From the NCBI GenBank assembly GCA_018969485.1, contig JAGWYG010000001.1, forward strand, positions 52,978 to 116,977: DNA of 64,000 bases. Reading direction: 5' to 3'. Positions 38,210 through 48,921 of this stretch are shown here, piece by piece. The notes under the pieces were generated by a model. That model had not been told where the DNA came from. It was given only the letters and a program-made list of their open reading frames with translations, and searched no databases. Position numbers and translations under genes: made by a program. This DNA comes from Chloroflexota bacterium (lineage in GTDB: Bacteria; Chloroflexota; Chloroflexia; Chloroflexales; Roseiflexaceae). Numbering within the stretch: the stretch's first letter is position 1; every line of letters starts with the position of its first letter.

Positions 38210-38842
38210 TCACGTCACCGGGCCAGGATCCGCAGGATAGGTCGTCACGAACGCCCGGAATGCCGCCACTACCTGGGCATGCGTCGCCTCGAGCGTTCCG
38301 CTGTTCTCGATCACCACATCAGCCACCGCGCGCCGCGGCCCTTCGGGCGGCTGGGCAGCGAGGCGCGCCCGTGCTTCCTCGGGCGTCAGGCCACGACGGC
38401 CGACCAGCCGCTCGAACTGCTGCTGCGGATCGCAGACCACCAGCCAGACTGCCGTGCAGCGCTCGCGCCAGCCGCCCTCGAGCAGTTTGACGGCATCGAT
38501 CACCGCGACCGCCGACGGCCGGGTGCTGGCCAGCCCGGCCAGCCATGCCGTGATCTGGTGCCGGACGGCCGGGTGCACGATCTGTTCCAGGCGTCGCAGT
38601 GCGGCCGGATCGGCGAACACCACCGCCCCCAGGCGCCGGCGGTCGATCGGTCCCGCGGGCGCGCTGAGGATGGCGGCACCAAATGTCGCGACGATCTCGT
38701 CGTAGACTGGTTGTCCGGGCTGCTGCAGCGCATGGGTCACGGCATCGGCATCGATCGTGTGTGCACCCAGTTCGCGCAACCAGTTCACCACGGTGCTCTT
38801 GCCACAGGCGATGTTGCCGGTCAGGCCGATGATTCGCTGCAT
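38210..38842 (-). CDS. coaE: Dephospho-CoA kinase
   Basis: 210 residues. The P-loop GNIACGKST lies at residues 9-17, followed by IDADAVTHALQQPGQPVY, a C-terminal lid with IVHPAVRHQI, and LVVCDPQQQFERLVGRRGLTPEEA. It catalyses the last step of CoA synthesis, phosphorylating the 3' hydroxyl of dephospho-CoA. CoA is used by the acyl-CoA pathway to the right but the genes are not linked. Family assignment is firm. Confidence 0.95.
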   Translation of the reverse strand: MQRIIGLTGNIACGKSTVVNWLRELGAHTIDADAVTHALQQPGQPVYDEIVATFGAAILSAPAGPIDRRRLGAVVFADPAALRRLEQIVHPAVRHQITAWLAGLASTRPSAVAVIDAVKLLEGGWRERCTAVWLVVCDPQQQFERLVGRRGLTPEEARARLAAQPPEGPRRAVADVVIENSGTLEATHAQVVAAFRAFVTTYPADPGPVT

Positions 38843-38851
38843 GGCATGCCC

Positions 38852-40828
38852 TCAGAGATCGACATATTCGCGGTTCACCAGCGTTTGCTCGTCGATGCCG
38901 AACTGTGCCAGCAGCTCAGTGATCAACTGTGCCTTCACCGCCGCATCACGCGCGCTCCAGGTACGGCTCTTGATCTCGAGATAGGTCGCCGGGTCATCGC
39001 GGCCGAGCAAGTGATCCAGATTCACCGCCAGATCTTCGCCACGGAAGCGAATGCGCCAGCGCCGGCGCTGCTTCTGGACCTCGACCACGCGATCGGGCGC
39101 GAAATACTCGCGGTAGAAGCGGATCGGCTGATCAGCCACTGCCGTATAGCGCGCATGGCCGACGATCAGGGCCGGATGCCCGGTGTGACGCCGCAGCGCT
39201 CCCGTGAGGGTCAGGGTGTACTTTGGCGTCGGTCGCGCGCCTGGATCGGTGCGACGATCCTCGCGGATGCGGATGCGCCCCAGCGTGGCGTCGTCCCAGA
39301 GGAAGAACGTGTCGTATTGCGTGCGTTCGCTCACCTTGCCCAGCGTGATCGCCGGATCATGCAGCGCCGCCAGCACACGTTCGACCGCCGCGGGGGTCGC
39401 GAGGCGCGCCTTGGCCTGGACTTCAAACTGCTCGTCCGACCGCACTCCGGCGATCACGATGATCTTGTCGAGCAGATCGGCCTCACGTTCGATAAGGAAC
39501 TGGTCGATGCGATCGGCGATCGCCTGAGCATCCCGCAGCACCGCCGCCTCGTCGAGAGTCATCACCGTGCGGTCGCGGACGACCGCCCGCCCGTCGACGA
39601 AGACATCGCGCACATCGGCGGCGCGCGCCGCATACACCAGCGTCGAATAGATCGCGTCCGGATCGTAACGATAGCGTGGCGTGCTGTGCGCGCGCCCGAG
39701 CTCGACGATGGTCACGTCGGCACGCTTGCCGACCTCGAGACTGCCGATCAGGTGAGCCATGCCGATCGCCCCGGCGCCCGACGAGGTGGCCAGCGCGAAT
39801 GCCTGGCGCGCCGGGACGACGGTCGGATCGGCGCTGGCGGCCTTGGGCACGATCGCGGCCAGCAGCATTTCGCCGAACATGTCCTGGTCGTCGTTCGACG
39901 CCGGGCCATCGGTCCCGAGGCCCAGCCGTAATCCGGCGTCGAGGAAGGCGCGGATCGGCGGCAGCCCGCTGGCGAGCTTCAGGTTCGAGCCAGGGCATGT
40001 GACGACGCCGACGCCATGCTGTTGCATGATGCGCATGTCTTCATCGGTGGCGTGGACGCAGTGGGCGGCGATACAGTGGACGCCGAACGCGCCGACGTCG
40101 CGGGCATAGGCGATCGGCGTCTGCTGGCGCTCGGCGCGGAATTCCTGGACTTCGCGCGCCGTCTCCGACAGGTGCGTGAGCAGCGGAATGCCGTACTGTC
40201 GGCAGAGCGCGGCGGCCTCGTGGTAGATCTCGTCGGTGCAGGTGTACGGCGCGTGCGGCGCGATGGTCGGCGTGATCCGCTCGTGCCCGTGCCAGTCTGC
40301 GATGAAGCGGCGCGCCCGCGCCAGCCCTTCATCGAGCGACGCGGCGTCGGGGGTCGGCAGGCGCATCACCGCCTGGCCGCAGATCGCCCGCATGCCGGCA
40401 TCGGCGGCGGCACGTGCGACTTCGTCCTCGAAGTAGTACATGTCGACGAAGGTCGTGACGCCACCGCGCAGCATCTCGGCACAGGCGAGCCGTGCGCCGG
40501 TGGCGACGAAGCGGGCGTCGCAGAAGCGCTGCTCGAGCGGGAACATGTAGCCGAACAGCCAGACGTCAAGCTGCATGTCGGCGGCGACGCCGCGCAGGAG
40601 CGTCATCGGGACGTGCGCGTGGCCGTTGATCAGGCCGGGGATGATCGCACATCCGAGGCAATCGATGGCTTGGCGCGGTACGTACGCCGCGACGAGCGCC
40701 GCGCTCGGCCCGACTGCCACGATCTGATTGCCGGTGATGGCGACGGCACCGTCGCCGATCACGCGCTGGCGGGCATCCATCGTCACGACTGTACCGTTGA
40801 GCAGCAGCGTATCACAGCGTTCGGCCAT
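38852..40828 (-). CDS. Amidohydrolase (MtaD/TrzN type) fused to a CYTH-like domain
   Basis: 658 residues. Residues 1-430 are a metal-dependent amidohydrolase of the MTA/SAH deaminase type: GHAHVPMTLLRG, HAPYTCTDE, LLTHLSET, HCVH and LGTDGPASNDDQDM give the metal and substrate residues. The last 190 residues are a CYTH/triphosphate-tunnel-like domain: FEVQAKARL (the ExExK motif with one Glu changed to Gln), ERTQYDTFF, RIRIREDRR, KYTLT, KQRRRWRIRF and LEIKSR. GGGAGGT 5 bases upstream fixes the ATG at 40828. The fusion suggests a phosphorylated effector or substrate, but its nature is not known. Confidence 0.82.
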   Translation of the reverse strand: MAERCDTLLLNGTVVTMDARQRVIGDGAVAITGNQIVAVGPSAALVAAYVPRQAIDCLGCAIIPGLINGHAHVPMTLLRGVAADMQLDVWLFGYMFPLEQRFCDARFVATGARLACAEMLRGGVTTFVDMYYFEDEVARAAADAGMRAICGQAVMRLPTPDAASLDEGLARARRFIADWHGHERITPTIAPHAPYTCTDEIYHEAAALCRQYGIPLLTHLSETAREVQEFRAERQQTPIAYARDVGAFGVHCIAAHCVHATDEDMRIMQQHGVGVVTCPGSNLKLASGLPPIRAFLDAGLRLGLGTDGPASNDDQDMFGEMLLAAIVPKAASADPTVVPARQAFALATSSGAGAIGMAHLIGSLEVGKRADVTIVELGRAHSTPRYRYDPDAIYSTLVYAARAADVRDVFVDGRAVVRDRTVMTLDEAAVLRDAQAIADRIDQFLIEREADLLDKIIVIAGVRSDEQFEVQAKARLATPAAVERVLAALHDPAITLGKVSERTQYDTFFLWDDATLGRIRIREDRRTDPGARPTPKYTLTLTGALRRHTGHPALIVGHARYTAVADQPIRFYREYFAPDRVVEVQKQRRRWRIRFRGEDLAVNLDHLLGRDDPATYLEIKSRTWSARDAAVKAQLITELLAQFGIDEQTLVNREYVDL

Positions 40829-40863
40829 GGCGACCTCCCAGATGTGCCGAGCAGTCATGCTGC

Positions 40864-40869
40864 AGTATA
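40864..40869 (-). promoter_or_regulatory. Probable -10 element of the amidohydrolase gene
   Basis: GCGCTATACTGC on the minus strand contains TATACT 36 bases upstream of the ATG at 40828. It resembles the murE promoter element. No clear -35 was seen. Confidence 0.4.
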
Positions 40870-40993
40870 GCGCATCATCGCGAGTGATGGCGCCGGACGG
40901 CGGGCGCTCGGCACGGTGCGGTGGCGCTGCGCACATCCTGCTGACACGGCGCATGCAGCACATGCTGTGGTATGCTCATGGCGGAGGTGGGCG

Positions 40994-41941
40994 ATGGTAC
41001 CAGTCATCCTGACGCTGGGCAACATGCTGGTCGAGGTGATGCGCCCGGAGCGCGACCAGCCGCTCGATCGACCTGGCGCGTTGATGGGCCCGTTCCCCAG
41101 CGGCGATATGCCGATCTACGCGTCGAGCGTCGCCCGCCTCGGCGGCGCAGCGCGGTTCGTCGGCGTGGTCGGTGCCGATGCGTTCGGCGCCTGCCTGCTG
41201 GCGCGGCTGGCGGCCGACGGCGTCGACATCCGCGCCGTCCGGACGACGACGAGCGCCGCGACGGGGGTGGCGTTCGTCGCATATCGGGGCGATGGCCAGC
41301 GGCAGTTCATCTTCCATCTGCGCGATTCGGCGTGCGCACAGCTGGCGCCGGAGCAGATCGATGCGACGGTGATGGACGGCGTCCGATGGCTGCATCTCAG
41401 CAGCATCTCGCTCTCGCTCAGCCCGGGCGGTCGCGCGGCGGCGCTGCGCGCGCTCGCACTGCTCCCCGCTGCGGCGGTCGTCAGCGTTGACCCAAACCTG
41501 CGCACCGATCTGTTCGACGTCGCCGAGTTGCGTGATCTGTGCGCGGTGCTGCTGGACCGCGCCGACGTCATTGTCCCGAGCGTCGGCGAGGCGGCGCTGC
41601 TCGCCGATGCGGCGACCGATGAGCTCGCCTGCGCCCGCTGGGCGGCTCAGGGCAAGTTGGTGGTGCTCAAGCTGGGCGCGGCAGGGTGTCGCCTGTACCA
41701 GCACGGCGCCGCCGAGACGATCCCCGGGTTTCCGAGCAGCGAGGTCGATCCCACCGGGGCGGGCGATACGTTCTGCGCGGCGCTCAGCCTGGCGCTGCTC
41801 GAGGGCGCCGGGCCGGCGGTAGCCTGCCGCTTTGCCAACGCGGCTGGCGCGCTGGCGGTGCGTGCGCTCGGGCCAATGGAGGGTGCGCCGACGCGTGCCG
41901 CCGTGATGGCATTGCTGCATGGAGCGCAGGGCCAGCGCTGA
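40994..41941 (+). CDS. PfkB-family carbohydrate kinase
   Basis: 315 residues. Family signs are LGNMLVEVMRPE, PSGDMPIYASSVARLGGAARFVGVVGADAFG (the GG and first motif), SVDPNLR, and the C-terminal DPTGAGDTFCAALSLAL with the catalytic aspartate in GAGD. The sugar is not recognised; ribokinase- or ketodeoxygluconate kinase-like reactions fit. GGAGGTGG precedes the ATG. TGTGGTATGCT, an extended -10, lies at 40966-40976. Confidence 0.85.
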   Translation: MVPVILTLGNMLVEVMRPERDQPLDRPGALMGPFPSGDMPIYASSVARLGGAARFVGVVGADAFGACLLARLAADGVDIRAVRTTTSAATGVAFVAYRGDGQRQFIFHLRDSACAQLAPEQIDATVMDGVRWLHLSSISLSLSPGGRAAALRALALLPAAAVVSVDPNLRTDLFDVAELRDLCAVLLDRADVIVPSVGEAALLADAATDELACARWAAQGKLVVLKLGAAGCRLYQHGAAETIPGFPSSEVDPTGAGDTFCAALSLALLEGAGPAVACRFANAAGALAVRALGPMEGAPTRAAVMALLHGAQGQR

Positions 41942-42326
41942 GGGCGGTGCGGCATGCCCTCGCGGGAACCACGCGGCGCCCGGGGATATGGCGTTCGGGG
42001 GCGGGCTGTTTGGATACCGCGACGCGCCTGGCCAGCCGCGGCGCCGGGCATCCCGCAACCCCTGGACGCGCGCTTGCCGCATCAGGATGCCGTATCCTAT
42101 GCTTCTGTGGAGCAACCTGCCGCCGAACGCGGGGGGGTATGGCTCCCCTGACTTCGCCGCCCGGTGACGACGATCGGTTCCGGTCGCCGACCGCATGCTG
42201 GCGGCGGCAACTGCGGCGCGATGGTGCCGGTGCCAGCGCAGCACCTCCGCCGCCATGCTCGGCAGCCTACGTGCGTACGGTCTGTGGTATGATGGGCCAA
42301 CGACTGATGATCGTAGGGGATCCCCG
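41942..42326 (+). promoter_or_regulatory. Intergenic region with an extended -10 promoter
   Basis: 385 bp with no gene. CTGTGGTATGAT (TATGAT at 42288-42293) is an extended -10 and lies 34 bp before the ATG of the DUF192 gene. Several other genes in the window start after similar CTGTGGTATRCT motifs. The rest shows nothing. Confidence 0.45.
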
Positions 42327-42842
42327 ATGAACCGACGCCTGTTCCGCTGGTGCCTGCTGTTCGGCTGCGCGTGGCTGCTCGGCAGCTGCACGCTCGGCCC
42401 CGTGGCGCAGCCACCTGCCACCGCAACCACCGTGGCCACCGCGACGCCCGCCGTCGCCACGCGCTGGCAGGGCCAGGCGGTGATCGGGGCGCAGCGGCTG
42501 GCGCTGTGGATCGTCGCCGACCCCGCGACGCGTGCACGCGGCCTGATGGGCGTCGAGTCGCTGCCGAGCGACACCGGCATGTTGTTCATCTTCCCCGATG
42601 TCGCCGTCCGTACGTTCTGGATGCGCAACACGCCGTTGCCACTCTCGATCGCCTTCCTCGATGATGCCGGGATGATCCTCAACATCGCCGACATGGCACC
42701 GTTCGACGAGCAGACGCTCCACGCCTCGGCGGGGCCGGCGCGCTACGCCATCGAGGTGCCACAGGGCTGGTTTGCTGCCAACGGTATCACCGCCGGCGCC
42801 GTGGTGGCGCTCGAGCTGCCGCCGGATCTGGTGGTGGAATGA
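42327..42842 (+). CDS. DUF192 lipoprotein
   Basis: 171 residues. A lipoprotein signal with lipobox LLGSC, then a threonine/proline-rich linker, then the DUF192 domain (ARGLMGVESLPSDTGMLFIFP, TFWMRNTPLPLSIAFLD). DUF192 proteins are exported and of unknown function. Its stop overlaps the next ATG as ATGA. Confidence 0.85.
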   Translation: MNRRLFRWCLLFGCAWLLGSCTLGPVAQPPATATTVATATPAVATRWQGQAVIGAQRLALWIVADPATRARGLMGVESLPSDTGMLFIFPDVAVRTFWMRNTPLPLSIAFLDDAGMILNIADMAPFDEQTLHASAGPARYAIEVPQGWFAANGITAGAVVALELPPDLVVE

Positions 42843-43933
42843 ATCGCACCGCGATGCTGTACCTGGCCCACACCCAACCCGGTTTCGAGGTGATCGCAGC
42901 CGAGGAACTCGCCGAACGCCTGGACGGCGCGACGGTGACGACGACGCGGCGGATCAGCGACAAGAACGGCGCGGTGTTCTTCCGGTTTGCCGGCGATCCT
43001 GGCGAACTGCTGCAGCTGCGCACCATCGAGGACGTCTTCAGCGTCGTGGCGACGTGGGAAGACCTTGAGCCAGGCTTCGTAGCGCTGCGTCAGTTGGCGG
43101 ATCGGGCGGGCCGCAGCACCGGCTTCGAGGCTGCGATCCGTCAGGCGCGCCAGGTGATGCCAGGGCGCGGCGGGAGCGGGCGGCAGCGCTTTCGCGTCAT
43201 CAGCCGCCAGGTCGGGCGTGCGCCGTATCGTCGCAGCGATGCCCAGCATGCCGTCGAGCGCGCCATCGCCGGTCGTCAGGATCACCGCTGGCAGTTGGTC
43301 GACGAGGGCGGTCTCGAGTTCTGGCTGACGATGTGGCCCGAAGCCGCCGAAGCAGTGCTGGCGGTGCGCCTGAGCGATGCGCATACGCGCCATCGCGGCG
43401 TCATCCACGAGCATCTGCCGGCATCGCTGCGGCCGAGTGCGGCGGCGGCGCTGGTGTGGCTCACGCAGCCGCGCACCGACGATACGTTCCTCGACCCGAT
43501 GTGCGGCACGGCGACCGTGCTGATCGAACGCGCGCTCGCCGGACGCTACCAGCGCCTGATCGGCGGCGACATCGATGAGCAGGCGCTGGCGGCAGCGCGG
43601 CGCAACGTCGGTACCCGCTATCAGCCGCTCGACCTGCACGAATGGGATGCGCGGCAGTTGCCGCTTGACGCCGGCAGCATCAACTGCTGTGCCGTAAACC
43701 TGCCGTTCGGCACACAGATCGGCAGCACCGACGAGAACCGCCAACTCTATCCGGCAGTGGCGCGCGAAGTGGCACGAGTCATGCGGCCCGGCGGCCGCTG
43801 GGTGGCGCTCAGCGGCGATCCGGCGGCCCTGGCGCCGCTGCTGCGCGACGAGCGCATGTTCACCGTGCGTGCCAGCCATTCGGTCATGCTCCTCGGCCAT
43901 CGGGCTCGCGTGGTGGTCTGGCAACGACGATGA
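42839..43933 (+). CDS. THUMP-domain RNA methyltransferase (Trm14/RlmL-type)
   Basis: 364 residues. The N-terminal ferredoxin-like plus THUMP region (PGFEVIAAEELAER...RFRVISRQVGRAPYRRSDAQHAVERAI) binds RNA; the C-terminal half is a Rossmann methyltransferase (FLDPMCGTATVLIERAL, GGDIDEQALAAARRN). The catalytic NPPY of N2-guanine methylases reads NLPFG here, as in the TrmN/Trm14 branch. Substrate not known. It overlaps genes on both sides by 4 bases. Confidence 0.82.
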   Translation: MNRTAMLYLAHTQPGFEVIAAEELAERLDGATVTTTRRISDKNGAVFFRFAGDPGELLQLRTIEDVFSVVATWEDLEPGFVALRQLADRAGRSTGFEAAIRQARQVMPGRGGSGRQRFRVISRQVGRAPYRRSDAQHAVERAIAGRQDHRWQLVDEGGLEFWLTMWPEAAEAVLAVRLSDAHTRHRGVIHEHLPASLRPSAAAALVWLTQPRTDDTFLDPMCGTATVLIERALAGRYQRLIGGDIDEQALAAARRNVGTRYQPLDLHEWDARQLPLDAGSINCCAVNLPFGTQIGSTDENRQLYPAVAREVARVMRPGGRWVALSGDPAALAPLLRDERMFTVRASHSVMLLGHRARVVVWQRR

Positions 43934-44973
43934 CGAACGCGCCGACGCTGGATCGCCAGAGCCCGCTGGCGCTGGCGGGCGACGCGTGGCAGCGCGCCCA
44001 GCGTGCCCGCCGCCGCCCGCTGGCCGAGAACACGATCGCATCGTACGCCGATGCGTGGGCGTCATTCTGTGGCTGGGCCGCGCAGCGGGGCATCGGGACG
44101 GTCGGTGAGGTTGGCGCACGCGATCTGGCGCGCTGGATCGATTCGCTCCATGGCATGGCAGATGCATCGGTGCAGACGTACACGCACGGCGCGATGGCGA
44201 TCGTGCGGTTCGCCGCAGATTGCGGTGCGCTCGGGTGCGATCTGACCCTGCTCCAGATGCATGCCCGCGATGCGCTGCCCCGCATGCCGGCGGCTCGCGC
44301 GCCCGAGGTCCCCGACCTGCGGCGCCTCGTCACATTCTACGACCACGAATTGCCAACCGGGCCAGTCGGTAGCCGCCAGGAGCGCGATCGGCTCAGCGGC
44401 CTGCGCAATGCCGCACTGCTCCACCTGCTGTTCAGCAGCGGTGCGCGCATCTCCGAGGTCATGGCACTCGACATCGCCGGCATTCGCGACGACGATGGCC
44501 GCATCAGCGGCCAAGTGCCCGTACTCGGCAAAGGTGGCCGCCGGCGGATGGTGTTCATCCGCCAGCACGCGCGCCTGGCGATCGAGCGCTATCTGCTGCC
44601 ACGCCGCATCGCGCTGCCGCACGCGACCGCGCTGTTCATCTCGCACGGCCCGCGCGGCACCGGCGATCGCCTCAATCGGACCAGCGGCTGGAAGATTGTC
44701 ACCGACGCCGCCTATACCGTCGCCGAGCACCTCGAGGCGGCCGGCCGGCCGCGCGAGGCGCGGTTGCTGCGTACGACGACGCCCCACACGTTTCGGCACT
44801 TCGTCGCCACCTGGCTGCTCAACGAGGGCGCCCAGCTCTCCGAGGTCGCGGCGATTCTCGGGCATGCCTCGACCCGCATCACCGAGCAGTATTATGCCCG
44901 CCATCACGATGCACGCCTGCAAGAACTCCACGACCAGTTTGCCCCCGATCCAATCACCAGCCGGTCGCGGTGA
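43930..44973 (+). CDS. Tyrosine recombinase, XerC/XerD type
   Basis: 347 residues. An N-terminal SAM-like core-binding domain (residues 20-110) is followed by the catalytic domain with R173 (GARISE), K201 (GKGGRRR), H286 and R289 (HTFRH), H312 (LGHAS) and a tyrosine at 321/322. All catalytic residues are present. Proteins of this type resolve chromosome dimers or integrate mobile DNA. Its overlap with a housekeeping methyltransferase argues for a stable chromosomal gene. Confidence 0.85.
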   Translation: MTNAPTLDRQSPLALAGDAWQRAQRARRRPLAENTIASYADAWASFCGWAAQRGIGTVGEVGARDLARWIDSLHGMADASVQTYTHGAMAIVRFAADCGALGCDLTLLQMHARDALPRMPAARAPEVPDLRRLVTFYDHELPTGPVGSRQERDRLSGLRNAALLHLLFSSGARISEVMALDIAGIRDDDGRISGQVPVLGKGGRRRMVFIRQHARLAIERYLLPRRIALPHATALFISHGPRGTGDRLNRTSGWKIVTDAAYTVAEHLEAAGRPREARLLRTTTPHTFRHFVATWLLNEGAQLSEVAAILGHASTRITEQYYARHHDARLQELHDQFAPDPITSRSR

Positions 44974-46364
<1,391 letters not shown>

Positions 46365-46365
<1 letters not shown>

Positions 46366-46910
46366 TGCGCTTCGCGGCGCATGAGCAGCTGGCATTGCCG
46401 TGCTGCATCGAAGCGGCTGTGCCGGGGCGGCGACACGCCGATGGCCGGCGGTATCTGCCGCAGCTGCTGCTGCGCACTGCGGCAGACCTGTGGCCGGAGG
46501 CGGTGATGCCGCCGTTGCTGCTGGTCGTCGACCGCCATCATCGCGTCGATCTGGCCGATGTGGGCCGCAGCGGCATCGCGCGGCTGGTGCTGTTGCTCGG
46601 GCCACTGGCGCTGGACGCCGCCAGGACGCCCGGCTTCTACGCCGAGCCGGGGGCAGCTGGCCAGAGCGCTGCGCCGCAGGCCGTCGGCATTGTCGAGCAG
46701 GTCGTGAGCTGGGAATGCACCGGCACGCCGCTGCCGTTCGAGCGCCTGTACGCCGAGCTGGTCCTTCGGCTCGGCGCGGCGACCGTGGGCGTTCGCACGA
46801 CGATCACTGCCGACTCGATCGCGGACCATCTCGGCAGCGCCACGGTGCTGCCCGGGCAGCTGGCGTGCATCCGCCGGCCACGCATCGACATCCTCGAGTT
46901 CCTCGCGTGA
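46365..46910 (+). CDS. Unknown protein, 181 residues
   Basis: Not recognised. The ATG overlaps the sqdB stop as TGATG, and the end overlaps the next GTG as GTGA, so it is in the sulfolipid operon. Cysteine/tryptophan-rich stretches (VVSWECTGTPLPFERLY, LPCCIEAAVPGRRHADGRRYLPQLLL) look like a globular domain with some resemblance to nucleotide-processing proteins but no motif. It may act on a substrate linked to the kinase downstream. Confidence 0.6.
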
Positions 46911-47431
46911 CGGGGCGCCGCCGGCCATGGCTCGTCGTCGTCACCGGCCGCCCTGGTGCCGGCAAGACGACGCTGGCACGTGCGCTGGCGGACGCGCTGC
47001 CCTGCGCGCTGCTGAGCCGTGATGCGCTCAAGGCTGGCCTGCTGCAGACGCTCGGCGTCACCCATCACGAGCTTGGCGGCGGCGCCAACCAGCTGGCGAC
47101 GCAGATCTTCGCGACCACGACGGCGCAGTTGCTCCAGGCGGACGTCAGCCTGGTGATCGAGGCGGCGTTTCAGTGCGCCGTGTGGCAGCCGTGGCTGCTG
47201 CAATGGTCGTCCGATGTCGAGATTCGGCTGATCATCTGTCAGGTCGCCGACGATCTCGCCCATCAGCGCGTCCTGGCCCGATGCGCTGCCGATCCCGCAT
47301 GGGAGCGCATTCATGGCGGCATGCCGGCGGCGGCGCCATATCAGCCACCGCAGTCGCCGTTTCCGACCATATCTACGTACCTGCCACTGGCATTTTACAT
47401 TGCAGGCATAACTCTTTTCCGTAATACTTGA
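46907..47431 (+). CDS. P-loop kinase, probably truncated at the 3' end
   Basis: 174 codons as read. GRPGAGKTTLARALADALPCALLSRDALKAGLL is a P-loop followed by the acceptor-type DALK motif of small AAA/zeta-toxin-like kinases; IEAAFQCAVWQPWLLQW and ICQVADDLAHQRVLAR continue the fold. After about residue 155 (position 47385) the sequence turns AT-rich and the coding look disappears, so the last residues (LAFYIAGITLFRNT) are likely foreign. The breakpoint coincides with GGCATAAC at 47405. The protein is an operon member that lost its C-terminal end. Confidence 0.7.
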   Translation: MTGRRRPWLVVVTGRPGAGKTTLARALADALPCALLSRDALKAGLLQTLGVTHHELGGGANQLATQIFATTTAQLLQADVSLVIEAAFQCAVWQPWLLQWSSDVEIRLIICQVADDLAHQRVLARCAADPAWERIHGGMPAAAPYQPPQSPFPTISTYLPLAFYIAGITLFRNT

Positions 47432-47531
47432 TGCTCTTCTTCGGTTATTAGACCATCATCAAGCATTTTCTTAAGTCTTCGCAGTTCGGCTTCTAAAGTT
47501 ACTCATTGAGGAGGAGATTCCTCTACTGCCG

Positions 47532-47825
47532 TTAAAGTAGTTTCAGATGGAACTTCTGCTTGATGAGAAGTCGACATATCGCGAGGAGTGATTGTTTGTT
47601 TAGCAATGTTACCTTTGCAATATCCAAGTTAATTCTTGACAGGTTCTCTCGAACTGATTCATTTTGTTGTTCTGCGTTTGCGAGTGAAATCAATACAACA
47701 TATCCAAGAACCACACATCCTAAGATGCTCACGGCAGCGTTAATCGATTCATCCCACGTCATCGCAAAAAAACCTACGAAAACAACTACGGACAAAATCT
47801 CAGCGATTATACAGCCAAATCCCAT
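47532..47825 (-). CDS. Small membrane protein in AT-rich island
   Basis: 97 residues, two membrane helices (IIAEILSVVVFVGFFAM and AVSILGCVVLGYVVLI), then a charged coiled-coil-like stretch (ANAEQQNESVRENLSRINLD). No family recognised. It overlaps the previous gene's end by 19 bases and shares its strand. The base composition (about 38% GC) differs from the host, pointing to recent transfer. Confidence 0.5.
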   Translation of the reverse strand: MGFGCIIAEILSVVVFVGFFAMTWDESINAAVSILGCVVLGYVVLISLANAEQQNESVRENLSRINLDIAKVTLLNKQSLLAICRLLIKQKFHLKLL

Positions 47826-48112
47826 ACCTTTTCTGGCTGTTGCAAAGCTAGTTCAAGAGAGGACTTTTCACTCTCAAGTAAAGCTAAGACTTTTTGTGAA
47901 TTCTCAAGAATCTCCTCTTCAGATTGTTTAGGATAGCTCAATCCTGTGACAGGTGAATATTCCATTTCTACAGCGGGATCAGGATATGCTTGAAACACAA
48001 TAGATACGGAGCGACGTTTTCCCAAAACAATATGAATTATATGCCATCCATTAAGTATATCGAAAGCTTTGGTTTCACTATTATTCACATTACCAATCGT
48101 AGCCCCATCCAA
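47807..48112 (-). CDS. PEGA-like protein in AT-rich island, start unclear
   Basis: 101 codons from TTG. The frame continues upstream to a stop at 48178 without an ATG, giving VQATVFLDGATIGNVNNSETKAFDILNGWHIIHIV, a pattern like the PEGA domain that follows a carrier segment. The C-terminal half is helical and acidic. It may be a 5'-truncated cassette gene. Its function is unknown. Confidence 0.4.
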   Translation of the reverse strand: MDGATIGNVNNSETKAFDILNGWHIIHIVLGKRRSVSIVFQAYPDPAVEMEYSPVTGLSYPKQSEEEILENSQKVLALLESEKSSLELALQQPEKVWDLAV

Positions 48113-48338
48113 AAATACTGTCGCTTGAACTGATGATTGAGCGTTATTCTGACGAAGGATTTGCAGAGTAGCCGCCTATGTCTCCTCCAGCAACTTAGCG
48201 ATAGTGATTTCGGCTATATAGCTATTCTAGATTACACACCCTTGGGTCAAGAAAAGCAACATTTTATTTAACATAAAAAAAGATGGTCGCGAATAATCAC
48301 AATTGATTAATCAAGGATTACGATGCTAGTATCTGACG

Positions 48339-48570
48339 GCCCAACGCTCCGCATAGCCGGCAGGGAATTCCGCTGTGCTCCATTGCCATTCCGAGTTGAA
48401 TGACCCAGTCAGCCGTTTTTCGGTATTTCCCTTTCGTTTATTTGTTTGCACATAACGGTCGGCGTCGGCCGCCGGCCCGATTGACTGGCATTCCTCGTCG
48501 CAAACTCGCCCGCACGGGGCCGGTCGGCTGCACGTGGTTGTTGGGCCGCCCGGCCTCTCTGCGGTTAGGC
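48339..48570 (-). other. attC-like structured site downstream of mazEF
   Basis: On the minus strand, GCCTAAC (48570-48564, at the mazF stop) is followed by complementary arms and ends in GTTGGGC (48345-48339), matching the RYYYAAC and GTTRRRY core sites of integron attC. The arms (48546-48570 and 48339-48365) align as GCCTAAC-CGCAGAG-GGCCGG against GCCCAACGCTCCGCATAGCCGG. Inside lies a second imperfect hairpin between 48450-48476 and 48516-48546, with GTTGGGC and ACATAAC at its ends and one bulged A. The length of about 230 bp is larger than usual attC. Confidence 0.4.
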
Positions 48571-48921
48571 TCCGGATGGGAGCGGAAGGAGGGTGTGGAT
48601 CTTGCGCAGCACGTTCTGGAGCGTTGCAACGGGGAGAACGCCGCTAAACGCGACGTTCCGGGCCCGCCAATCCAGGCTTTTCACTTGATCGGACAGAATC
48701 GCGCCCGTAATGCCGAGTCCGTCTGGAAGACGCACCTCGAAGGGATAGCCCTTGATCTGGTTCGTGACCGGGCAAAAGAGGGCAAGTCCGACGCGGCCAT
48801 TATAGGCGTGGGGTGAGAGGACGAGAGCGGGACGACGTCCGGCTTGCTCATGCCCGGCTTGGGGTGTGAAGGTGAGCCAGACGAGATGGCCTTGATCCGG
48901 AATGTAGACGCTCACTCCCAC
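48565..48921 (-). CDS. mazF: MazF-type toxin
   Basis: 118 residues. YIPDQGHLVWLTFTP and AGRRPALVLSPHAYN correspond to the MazF signature with P-x-R-R-P-A-L-V-L-S, and the NGRVGLALFCPVTNQIKG region follows. MazF enzymes cut mRNA at short sites. The GTG at 48915 overlaps the mazE stop as GTGA and is a good alternative start. Toxin-antitoxin genes of this type are frequent cargo of mobile elements. Confidence 0.88.
   Translation of the reverse strand: MGVSVYIPDQGHLVWLTFTPQAGHEQAGRRPALVLSPHAYNGRVGLALFCPVTNQIKGYPFEVRLPDGLGITGAILSDQVKSLDWRARNVAFSGVLPVATLQNVLRKIHTLLPLPSGA

Noticed and set aside
43930..44973. Integron integrase
   Set aside because: The tyrosine recombinase lacks the extra helix region I expect in IntI between the HTFRH box and the catalytic middle, and it overlaps a methyltransferase gene; it looks like a XerC/D-type protein.
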